DNA of 13,369 bases from the NCBI GenBank assembly GCA_945971755.1, contig CAMFPJ010000029.1, forward strand, positions 1-13,369, read 5' to 3'. This stretch comes from an uncultured Clostridia bacterium (GTDB lineage Bacteria > Bacillota > Clostridia > Oscillospirales > Acutalibacteraceae). Both the position numbers and the translations under genes were made by a program. Under the pieces are notes generated by a model. That model did not search any database and had not been told where the DNA came from. It was given only the letters and a program-made list of their open reading frames with translations. Below, piece after piece: positions 7,259 to 13,369 of the stretch (position 1 is its first letter; each line of letters starts with the position of its first letter).

Positions 7259-7289
7259 TAGTGTTACACCAAATATAGTACACTATTTT
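7259..7289 (+). terminator. Weak hairpin downstream of the HAD gene
   Basis: TAGTGT (7259-7264) pairs perfectly with ACACTA (7280-7285) across a 15-base loop and is followed by TTTT. It is the only terminator-like element just after the HAD stop codon. The left arm can instead pair with AACAC at 7245-7249, so two exclusive hairpins are possible. The stem is short and AT-rich, so this is tentative. Confidence 0.35.
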
Positions 7290-7354
7290 CGGCAGATTTT
7301 CAATTACTTTTTTCGAGTTTTTTCAACTTTGTAAAAAGTGAACTAAATCTGCCG
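7290..7354. repeat. 65-base imperfect palindrome between HAD and permease genes
   Basis: The outer arms CGGCAGATTT (7290-7299) and AAATCTGCCG (7345-7354) are perfectly complementary over 10 bases. Inside, ACTTTTT (7306-7312) pairs with AAAAAGT (7333-7339), and AGTT (7316-7319) pairs with AACT (7325-7328), giving three stacked helices separated by small internal loops. No long T-run follows, so it is not a standard terminator. It lies 43 bases upstream of the permease promoter. Possible roles are an extended terminator for the HAD gene, a protein-binding site, or a small non-coding mobile repeat with 10-base terminal inverted repeats; only a search for other copies would tell. Confidence 0.65.
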
Positions 7355-7397
7355 TTTAATATTTACATTTATTTAATTAAAAAGGCTCTCATATTTC

Positions 7398-7426
7398 TTG
7401 AAATGGATCTGTTTTTCGTTTATAAT
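7398..7426 (+). promoter_or_regulatory. Sigma-A-type promoter of the permease/DUF1846 operon
   Basis: TTGAAA (7398-7403) and TATAAT (7421-7426) are separated by 17 bases. Transcription would start near 7433, leaving a leader of about 60 bases before the ATG at 7494. The 255-base gap from 7239 to 7493 otherwise holds only the small hairpin and the palindrome described separately. Confidence 0.82.
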
Positions 7427-7493
7427 ATTTCAGTATTATTTCTAAAATAGGTTTTTGCGGTTAAAATATCTAATAAAATCGGAGGTGCTGAAA

Positions 7494-8687
7494 ATGGAAC
7501 TTAACAAAAGCAATATTAAGAAAATTTTAGGTATCATTGTTTTTACGGTTGTATTTTTCACTGCGTTTCAGCATTTTTCAATTGTTGCGGCAATTATTAC
7601 TAAAGTTCTTGACATCATAGCCCCTGTAATCATCGGACTTTGCATTGCGTTCATACTTAACGTACCCATGCAAGCCCTTGAGAAAAACGTGTTCAAGTTT
7701 ATGGCTAACAGTAAAAGAACGAAAATAAGAAAGCTTTTACGCCCCGTAAGCCTTATTTCAACGATTATTCTCACGATTGGCTTTGTGGCACTTTTACTGC
7801 TCATCATTATTCCCCAGCTTAAAGACGCAATAGTTCTTCTTATCAGCAAATTTCCTGAATATGTCACAAGATTTATTGAATTTGCAGAGCCTAAGCTTAA
7901 AAGCCTTGGTGTTGACTTTGACCTTAAATTCCTGCATCCCGAAAAAATGGATATAAGTAAAATTCAGGGAATGGTTGCTAAAGTATTTTCTGTAAAGGAC
8001 GGAAATGAGATTTTCAACACAACGATGGGTGTTACCACATCCGTTATTTCAGGTGTGGTGAATTTCGCACTGGGTTTTGTTCTTGCTGTTTACGTGCTTG
8101 CGCAGAAAGAAAAAATCATCGCTTTTTCCGGCAGACTCGCAAAGGCGGTTTTACCGAATAAAGTATATGAACACATTTTACACATAAGTACGGTTGCCGA
8201 GAACTCGTTTTCATCATTTATCACGGGTCAGTTCACGGATGCAACGCTTCTCGCAACTCTTTGCTTTATCGGTATGAGCATTTTCCGTTTTCCAAATGCT
8301 GCCGTTGTTGCGGTTACAATCGGTGTAACAGCACTTGTTCCGGTTATCGGTCCGTTCATTGGCGAAGCTATCAGTTTTGTAATCATTTTTATTGAGAGTC
8401 CGATTAAAGCGCTTTTTTTCCTTATATTTATCTTTATTTTGCAGGCCATTGACAACAACTTTATTTACCCGAAAATTGTGGGTAAATCAGTAGGGCTTCC
8501 CGGCTTTTTGGTGCTTATTGCAGTAATTATCGGCGGCAATATCGGTGGAATGTTCGGTATTTTGCTCGGCGTTCCGATTGTGTCTGCTATTTATGTTTTA
8601 GTTCTTGACGTACTCAACAAGAAAGAACATGAGGAAAAAAACAGAATCACGGAAGAAACAGAAAGTAACATCCAAAAAGGAGAATAA
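7494..8687 (+). CDS. AI-2E family (PF01594) membrane permease
   Basis: A 397-residue polytopic membrane protein. Two long hydrophobic stretches occupy roughly residues 10-60 and 75-105. An amphipathic extracytoplasmic region follows (about 105-180, including FPEYVTRFIEFAEPKLKSLG). A second set of helices then includes the family signature around QAIDNNFIYPKIVGKSVGLPG and the Gly-rich GGNIGGMFGILLGVP. The tail is highly charged and cytosolic. The family is named for autoinducer-2 export, but most members have no proven substrate and some are Na+/H+ antiporters, so no cargo is assigned. The ATG at 7494 is chosen because GGAGGTG (7481-7487) lies 6 bases before it; an upstream in-frame TTG at 7455 would add 13 residues and has no comparable site. 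The next gene starts two bases after its stop. Confidence 0.9.
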   Translation: MELNKSNIKKILGIIVFTVVFFTAFQHFSIVAAIITKVLDIIAPVIIGLCIAFILNVPMQALEKNVFKFMANSKRTKIRKLLRPVSLISTIILTIGFVALLLLIIIPQLKDAIVLLISKFPEYVTRFIEFAEPKLKSLGVDFDLKFLHPEKMDISKIQGMVAKVFSVKDGNEIFNTTMGVTTSVISGVVNFALGFVLAVYVLAQKEKIIAFSGRLAKAVLPNKVYEHILHISTVAENSFSSFITGQFTDATLLATLCFIGMSIFRFPNAAVVAVTIGVTALVPVIGPFIGEAISFVIIFIESPIKALFFLIFIFILQAIDNNFIYPKIVGKSVGLPGFLVLIAVIIGGNIGGMFGILLGVPIVSAIYVLVLDVLNKKEHEEKNRITEETESNIQKGE

Positions 8688-8689
8688 AT

Positions 8690-10174
8690 ATGACAAAATT
8701 AGGGTTTGACAATAACAAATACCTACGAATGCAATCTGAACATATTAAGGAGAGAATCAGCCAGTTCGGCGGAAAGCTCTACCTTGAATTCGGCGGTAAA
8801 ATTTTTGATGACTACCATGCTTCAAGAGTTCTTCCCGGATTTTTGCCTGACAGTAAAATGAAGATGCTTCTTCAGCTTAAAGACAGTGCTGAGATGATTA
8901 TTGCAATAAACGCTAACGACATTGAAAAGAACAAAATTCGCGGCGACATCGGTATTACTTATGACCTTGACGTTCTGCGTCTTATGGATATTTACAAAAG
9001 CTTCGGTCTTCGCATTTGCGGAGTTGTTTTAACACAATTTAACAGTCAACCGTCCGCTATTTCATTTGAAGAAAAGCTGCAGGGTCTTGGAATTAAAGTT
9101 TACAGACATTACAGAATTGAAAATTACCCTCATGATGTTCAGTTAATTGTCAGCGACGAGGGTTACGGCAAAAACGATTACATAGAAACAACACAGCCGC
9201 TTGTAGTAGTAACCGCTCCGGGACCGGGCAGCGGCAAAATGGCGGTTTGCCTTTCACAGCTTTACCATGAGCAAAAAAGAGGAATTAAAGCAGGCTATGC
9301 TAAATTTGAAACATTCCCGATTTGGAATTTACCGCTTAAGCACCCTGTAAACCTTGCTTATGAGGCTGCCACAACCGACCTTAACGACGTTAATATGATT
9401 GACCCGTTCCACCTTGAGGCTTACGGCGAAACAACGGTTAACTACAACCGTGATATTGAAATCTTCCCTGTGCTTAATGCAATATTTGAAAAAATTTACG
9501 GTGCTTCACCTTATAAGTCACCTACGGATATGGGTGTTAATATGGCGGGTAACTGCATTTTTGACGATGAGGCTACTAAAGAGGCATCAAAGCAAGAAGT
9601 TATTCGCAGATATTACAAAGCACTTGTTAAAAAGAAAAACGGTGAAAAGGTTGCAAATGAAATCAATAACCTTGACCTTTTAATGAAGCAGCTTGAAATT
9701 ACACCAGAATACAGAAAGTGCGTTGAACCTGCACTTAAAAAGGCAGAAGAAACATCTGCACCGGCAGCAGCCATTGAGCTTAACGACGGCACGGTAGTGG
9801 TGGGCAAGACCTCTTCGCTGCTCGGTGCGTCTTCGGCAGCACTTTTGAACGCCCTTAAAAAAATTGCGGGAATCAGCAGTGATATTGACCTTGTGTCACC
9901 TATTGTTATTGAACCGATTCAAGACCTTAAGGTTAATCATCTCGGAAACCGCAATCCTCTTCTTCATACAGATGAAGTTTTGATTGCACTTTCAATTTCC
10001 GCCGCCACAAACCCAACCGCCGAAAAAGCAATGCAGGCTTTACAAGGCCTTAAGGGATGCGAAATGCATTCATCGGTAATTCTTGCGGATGTTGATATGC
10101 ACACTCTCGGTAAGCTCGGTATTAACGTAACCTGTGAGCCGTCAAGGCAGAATAAAAGTTATTATCACAAATAA
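8690..10174 (+). CDS. DUF1846 (UPF0371) family protein
   Basis: A 494-residue soluble protein that I recognise as the DUF1846/UPF0371 family, widespread in Firmicutes and some Actinobacteria, with solved structures but no firm function that I know of. It opens with the typical GFDNNKYLRMQSEHIKERI segment. A glycine-rich loop at 176-183 (APGPGSGK) looks like a phosphate-binding P-loop. Strongly patterned segments follow, such as FETFPIWNLPLKHPVN and DMGVNMAG. The C-terminal part (about 330-494) is a second domain rich in short alternating strands and helices. It has no signal peptide or membrane helix. Length is normal for the family. AAGGAG lies inside the last codons of the permease gene and the genes are two bases apart, so expression is coupled, suggesting a shared physiological task that is not known. 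Confidence 0.92.
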   Translation: MTKLGFDNNKYLRMQSEHIKERISQFGGKLYLEFGGKIFDDYHASRVLPGFLPDSKMKMLLQLKDSAEMIIAINANDIEKNKIRGDIGITYDLDVLRLMDIYKSFGLRICGVVLTQFNSQPSAISFEEKLQGLGIKVYRHYRIENYPHDVQLIVSDEGYGKNDYIETTQPLVVVTAPGPGSGKMAVCLSQLYHEQKRGIKAGYAKFETFPIWNLPLKHPVNLAYEAATTDLNDVNMIDPFHLEAYGETTVNYNRDIEIFPVLNAIFEKIYGASPYKSPTDMGVNMAGNCIFDDEATKEASKQEVIRRYYKALVKKKNGEKVANEINNLDLLMKQLEITPEYRKCVEPALKKAEETSAPAAAIELNDGTVVVGKTSSLLGASSAALLNALKKIAGISSDIDLVSPIVIEPIQDLKVNHLGNRNPLLHTDEVLIALSISAATNPTAEKAMQALQGLKGCEMHSSVILADVDMHTLGKLGINVTCEPSRQNKSYYHK

Positions 10175-10187
10175 TACGGCATTATAA

Positions 10188-10225
10188 AACGGGTAGGTAC
10201 AAAACGTACTTACCCGTTATTTTTT
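10188..10225. terminator. Strong rho-independent terminator, probably bidirectional
   Basis: A 13-base stem (10188-10200 with 10206-10218) is perfect except for one G-T wobble, has a 5-base AAAAC loop, and is followed on the plus strand by a T-tract at 10220-10225. On the minus strand it is followed by TTTTAT, so it probably also ends the convergent protease gene, whose stop codon is five bases beyond the tract. Confidence 0.9.
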
Positions 10226-10229
10226 ATAC

Positions 10230-12668
10230 TTATGAATTCAAGTAATTGTCGATAATTACTGCATCGAAAGCATCAACTGCACCGTCGGAATTAAAGTCTG
10301 CTTTTATCTTTTGCTCCTGAGTCATTGAACATTTGCAATAAGCATATTCACGAATCATTGCATAATCATTTGAATTAACAATACAGTCACCGTTCAAATC
10401 ATAATTTTCATCGGAAGCAGTTGAGGTAATTGTTTTGCTCTTTACAAGCACCTTTCCGTCACCGTCCCTGACATATCCTGCATAAAATGTGTTTCCCAAA
10501 GTCGCTGATGAGATTGACTTTGCGACTGTATCAATGTTTTCACCGCATTGTAAATAATCACCGTTTTCATAAGAGTACATTTTCAAATAACCCGAATTTC
10601 CCGATTGAGGAGAAGTGAGAAGATATAACTTATTATTCAAAAAACTGAATTTGCTTTCGTATGATTCTTCACCATTACCCTCATCAACACACCAAGTATT
10701 ATTCAAATACGTTGCAATTTTCGTGTTATTACCGGGAATTGAAATATATATAACACTATCTTTGGTTATAACATCAAAGTTTGTACATGTATCAGTCGGT
10801 CCGCCAAGGTCATACACATTATTCCCGTCAATCTTTTTTGCAAACACTTGATTTTTACTGCTGTCTAAGCAGGTTAAAAGAATACTGTTGTCATATTCAC
10901 ACAACTTAAACACGGATACAAGCCCACAAGTTAATGTATTGACGGTTTGTAATGAATTTCCGTTTAATTTAGCAATATTTATGACTGTTTTTGAATTGTT
11001 AAAATTGTTCCAGTCGTACTGATAGTCACTTATATATGCTGTATATAATTCATTGTTTAGCGACATAATGGTGCAGTCATAATATGCATCGGATTTATTC
11101 ACAATATTTTGCCAATTCCCACCTGATAACAAATCATATCTGTATAAATACAAACCGCTTGCCATACTTGTAAAACTCAAATAAAGATAATCACCGCATC
11201 TGATTATCATCGGGTTACTCGCAAAGGAATCAACAGCAATTTCGTTTGCAAAGAAAGTCCACTGTACACCGTCAAACTTGCTAAATGTAAAATTCTTATT
11301 TTGATAATTCATCATATATATTTCATCATTTGCAGAAACCATAGATACAACTTCGTTATCGCTCGTTAAAATATTACAGTTTGTATCATTCCACACATCA
11401 TAATCTTCGGCCTTTGGAATTGACACATTACAAGTGGCAGTTTTGCCGTCACTTGATATGGTAATATCAGAAATTACAATGCCTGAGTTGGTACCGTCAC
11501 AATATGTCAATGCGCCGTCTTGCAAGGTCTTTGACAAATCACTGCTGCCTATACTGTTTCTGTCCTCATAAGGCAAATAAGCATTATATGAATCGGTTTG
11601 GTCATTTCCTGTGTAGCCCGGCATACCATTTTGCGGTCTAAAGATATATATTCCTGTTTTGTTCGGGTCTAAATTCGAGAGTCTGTCAACATCCGGATTA
11701 ACACGATAAACAATTACCCCGCTGCCGCCGATTTTATAATCCAAGCTGTCTTTATCAGAATAATTTATTGGGGGTTTTACCCTATATTCTATTACAAATA
11801 TTTCACGGTCATTAAAGGGCGACTTAAGAATAAAAGCCTGGTTGCCATCCTTTTCAGACTGCATATCAAGAGTTAAGGCGGCATCTTCAGTTATAGTATC
11901 AATGGTAATCCAATTAGTAAAATACATACGTTCAAAGGCTAACGGATACTGTGGATATGGTATTGTAGCACCCATTATTGACCAAAGATATACAGGTCTT
12001 TCATCGTTGTATGAACGATATAAATCGCCATAGCCCAAAGTGTGTAAAAACTCGTGTGCAACAACACCCGTTTCATCCTGAAACAAGCTATTAGTAGATA
12101 TAATATTATACATAGACACTTTTTTATTGTTGATTGTATCTGTACCGGGATAAACCGCCTTATGTGAAATTAACGAAGAGCCCGTAGCACCGCTATCGGT
12201 ATTTTTTGTTCTTACAACAAGCATTACATTATCTACTAATCCATCATTGTCATAATCCACAGTTTTGTCTGCAATACTTGGTGTAGAATTAACAAGTGAC
12301 TGTACTATAGAATAATCGCAATCACGAGAATTTGCGTCACTTTCGGAAACAGGTATCATTACGGGTACAATGGTATTACCGTCATACTGCGGCAAAACAT
12401 TATCAATCTGAAGCTGACCATAAGAAATAGAATCAATGTAATTCTTAAATGACCTGCCGTTTGAGCCGTCAAAAATTCTTATGATATCGGCAGTTTTTTG
12501 AGCAAAAAAATCGTTGGCTCCCTCCTGCGTGTCATCTTGAAAATACCCAAATAAAATGATATTTGCAACTTTTTGTGTAGGATTGTTTTGTGTTTTAGCA
12601 AAGGCGTTTATGTGCATTACAGATACAAATATAATTACAGCCAGAACAACAGAAATAGTTTTTTTCAT
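10230..12668 (-). CDS. Secreted M6-like metalloprotease with C-terminal type I dockerin
   Basis: An 812-residue exported protein. Residues 1-24 form a signal peptide (MKK, hydrophobic core, cleavage after AFA). The catalytic domain (about 33-330) carries HEFLHTLGYGD, a HExxHxxGxxD zinc site with His205, Glu206, His209 and Asp215, followed by WSIMG near 229-233. Together these resemble immune inhibitor A-type M6 peptidases. A beta-rich stretch reaches about 420. Roughly 425-750 holds repeated short beta motifs (NDEIYMMN, GDYLYLSF, NNELYTAY, NNKLYLLT) that suggest a beta-propeller. The end (756-812) is a dockerin with two calcium loops beginning at Asp757 and Asp791. The dockerin should bind a cohesin on a scaffold or the cell surface; no cohesin is encoded here. 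AAGGAG precedes the ATG, and a consensus promoter lies upstream. Substrate is unknown. Confidence 0.9.
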   Translation of the reverse strand: MKKTISVVLAVIIFVSVMHINAFAKTQNNPTQKVANIILFGYFQDDTQEGANDFFAQKTADIIRIFDGSNGRSFKNYIDSISYGQLQIDNVLPQYDGNTIVPVMIPVSESDANSRDCDYSIVQSLVNSTPSIADKTVDYDNDGLVDNVMLVVRTKNTDSGATGSSLISHKAVYPGTDTINNKKVSMYNIISTNSLFQDETGVVAHEFLHTLGYGDLYRSYNDERPVYLWSIMGATIPYPQYPLAFERMYFTNWITIDTITEDAALTLDMQSEKDGNQAFILKSPFNDREIFVIEYRVKPPINYSDKDSLDYKIGGSGVIVYRVNPDVDRLSNLDPNKTGIYIFRPQNGMPGYTGNDQTDSYNAYLPYEDRNSIGSSDLSKTLQDGALTYCDGTNSGIVISDITISSDGKTATCNVSIPKAEDYDVWNDTNCNILTSDNEVVSMVSANDEIYMMNYQNKNFTFSKFDGVQWTFFANEIAVDSFASNPMIIRCGDYLYLSFTSMASGLYLYRYDLLSGGNWQNIVNKSDAYYDCTIMSLNNELYTAYISDYQYDWNNFNNSKTVINIAKLNGNSLQTVNTLTCGLVSVFKLCEYDNSILLTCLDSSKNQVFAKKIDGNNVYDLGGPTDTCTNFDVITKDSVIYISIPGNNTKIATYLNNTWCVDEGNGEESYESKFSFLNNKLYLLTSPQSGNSGYLKMYSYENGDYLQCGENIDTVAKSISSATLGNTFYAGYVRDGDGKVLVKSKTITSTASDENYDLNGDCIVNSNDYAMIREYAYCKCSMTQEQKIKADFNSDGAVDAFDAVIIDNYLNS

Positions 12669-12698
12669 AAAAACTCCTTTTTGATTATGCTCACAGAC

Positions 12699-12712
12699 AA
12701 TATAGCTATATT
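12699..12712. repeat. Perfect 14-base palindrome at the protease promoter
   Basis: AATATAGCTATATT is fully self-complementary. It overlaps the -10 box (12710-12715) and the expected transcription start of the protease gene. Its position suits a repressor operator, but AT-rich palindromes also arise by chance. Confidence 0.45.
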
Positions 12713-12738
12713 ATATTATTACTTGTAAATATTTTCAA
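12710..12738 (-). promoter_or_regulatory. Sigma-A-type promoter of the dockerin protease
   Basis: On the minus strand TTGAAA (12733-12738) and TATAAT (12710-12715) are separated by 17 bases. Transcription should begin near 12703, giving a leader of about 35 bases that contains the AAGGAG site. The gene can therefore be transcribed independently of the amidase gene upstream. Confidence 0.83.
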
Positions 12739-12777
12739 TAAAAATTAAAGCAAAAGCAAACGGTTAGTATTTTTTGC
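12737..12777 (-). terminator. Possible weak terminator after the amidase gene
   Basis: On the minus strand GCAAAA (12777-12772) can pair with TTTTGC (12755-12750), followed by a T-rich stretch (TTTAATTTTTATT). The stem has only six pairs and the loop is 16 bases. It is the sole terminator-like element between the amidase and protease genes and overlaps the -35 box of the protease promoter. Confidence 0.25.
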
Positions 12778-12799
12778 GCTTGGTTTTTGTCCTTTAATT

Positions 12800-13285
12800 T
12801 TATCTGTATTTTCTTACCTCCGTAATATGCACGGGGTTATAATCGGCGTAATAATATGTTCCTAACGGGCGCATATATGAATCTGCCGTATGACAGCAGA
12901 TAAGCGGTTCGCCGTTTTCAAAGTCTGCAACCACAAGGGTGTGATAAAGATTTTCTCCGTTGCTTAAAAATATCAAATCCCCTTTTTTCAAATCATTTAT
13001 TTCCGCTTTTACTCCTACCGGACCTACTCCGCTGTTAGTAGTCAGAAACTTATAAAGATACTTCACTCCCGACCATGCGGCGGAACGGTCATAAAGAGAA
13101 TTGTAATACCAACCCACATCTTTTTTATAATTCATCACCTTGCACCCGGCAAAAAGGCATTGAGATGCAAAATTGGTGCAATCCCCGCCCATTCCGTCAA
13201 AATTAAAGTACCTTAGATTTCTTGAAAGCGCCCATTTTTTTGCATACTCTGCAGCTGTGTCTCGGTTATAAGTAACTGTTATCAT
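12800..13285 (-). CDS. Amidase_6 (putative amidase domain) protein
   Basis: A 161-residue single-domain protein of the Amidase_6 family (PF12671), related to papain-like NlpC/CHAP cell-wall hydrolases. It opens with the usual YNRDTAAEYAKKWALSRN segment, then GGDCTNFASQCLFAGC with the probable catalytic Cys36. His115 in YHTLVV is the likely second catalytic residue, with a further HTAD at 132-135. The expected reaction is cleavage of amide bonds in peptidoglycan or similar material, but this is inferred from fold relatives. It has no signal peptide or membrane segment, so how or whether it reaches the wall is unclear. The ATG at 13285 is supported by GAGGAGGG just upstream and by the family-typical N terminus. 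That ribosome site lies in a hairpin (separate entry). It is 131 bases upstream of the dockerin protease on the same strand. Confidence 0.88.
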   Translation of the reverse strand: MITVTYNRDTAAEYAKKWALSRNLRYFNFDGMGGDCTNFASQCLFAGCKVMNYKKDVGWYYNSLYDRSAAWSGVKYLYKFLTTNSGVGPVGVKAEINDLKKGDLIFLSNGENLYHTLVVADFENGEPLICCHTADSYMRPLGTYYYADYNPVHITEVRKYR

Positions 13286-13292
13286 AATAACC

Positions 13293-13322
13293 CCCTCCTC
13301 ACTTAATATATTATGAGGAGGG
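13293..13322 (-). promoter_or_regulatory. Hairpin that can mask the amidase ribosome site
   Basis: CCCTCCTCA (13293-13301) and TGAGGAGGG (13314-13322) are perfect 9-base inverted repeats around a 12-base AT-rich loop. In the minus-strand transcript the 3' arm is GAGGAGGG, the Shine-Dalgarno site 7 bases before the amidase ATG, and the 5' arm CCCTCCTC is its exact complement. Read on the plus strand the hairpin is followed by TATATTTTT and could act as a terminator. Whether the 5' arm is transcribed is unknown, because the promoter is not visible before the window ends. Confidence 0.55.
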
Positions 13323-13344
13323 TATATTTTTGGTACAATAATCT

Positions 13345-13369
13345 CTGTCTCTTATACACATCTGACGCT
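13345..13369 (+). other. Nextera/Tn5 sequencing adapter (not genomic)
   Basis: Bases 13345-13363 are CTGTCTCTTATACACATCT, the complete 19-base Tn5 mosaic end, and the next six (GACGCT) continue into the Illumina Nextera read 1 adapter. This is untrimmed read-through at a contig end. Genomic sequence stops at or just before 13344. Confidence 0.97.

Noticed and set aside
7455..7493. Upstream TTG start for the permease
   Set aside because: No ribosome site precedes it, while GGAGGTG stands at ideal distance from the ATG at 7494.
9399..9683. Second open frame inside the DUF1846 gene on the same strand
   Set aside because: It is out of frame with a well-conserved protein, has no ribosome site and gives a low-complexity Leu/Thr/Arg-rich translation.
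13345..13363. Inverted end of a Tn5-like transposon
   Set aside because: The 19 bases run directly into Nextera adapter sequence, so they come from library preparation; no transposase gene is present.
1..13369. CRISPR arrays, tRNA or rRNA genes, phage or defence modules
   Set aside because: I scanned for regular direct repeats, tRNA-like cloverleaf segments, recombinases and nuclease motifs and saw none. The genes are ordinary metabolic, transport and secreted-enzyme families.

Overview
The window looks like a piece of chromosome from an AT-rich, Gram-positive anaerobe of the class Clostridia, most likely a gut Ruminococcaceae/Oscillospirales-type bacterium. The reasons are strong GGAGG-type ribosome sites on most genes, sigma-A-type promoters with 17-base spacers, a CsoR/CopA copper operon of clostridial type, a DUF1846 protein, an Amidase_6 protein and a secreted protease ending in a type I dockerin. 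The lineage is inferred from protein families only; there is no rRNA or tRNA gene. Both ends carry Tn5/Nextera library sequence: 25 certain bases on the right, and probably 8 on the left.

Layout. (1) 19-4317, plus strand: copper repressor csoR, copper-exporting ATPase copA with a heavy-metal domain at each end, then pyruvate kinase pyk, closed by a hairpin terminator at 4316-4343. (2) 4329-6434, minus strand: an operon of two overlapping half-size CHR (chromate-transporter family) genes followed by an EamA/DMT transporter, transcribed from a near-consensus promoter at 6465-6493. (3) 6513-7238, plus strand: a divergently promoted HAD-family nucleotidase. (4) 7239-7493: an intergenic stretch with a small hairpin, a 65-base imperfect palindrome and a good promoter. 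(5) 7494-10174, plus strand: a PF01594 (AI-2E family) permease two bases ahead of a DUF1846 protein, closed by a strong terminator. (6) 10230-13285, minus strand: a secreted M6-like, dockerin-bearing metalloprotease and, upstream of it, a small Amidase_6 protein whose ribosome site lies inside a hairpin.

How the genes fit together. CsoR senses Cu(I) and releases the operon; CopA pumps the metal out. The C-terminal metal domain of CopA is preceded in frame by a full Shine-Dalgarno site and a TTG codon, so the same reading frame may also yield a free 67-residue CopZ-like chaperone. This is the most interesting candidate here. The CHR pair should form one two-protein membrane transporter. The dockerin protease implies a cohesin scaffold encoded elsewhere in the genome. 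I see no CRISPR array, insertion sequence, phage module or defence system.
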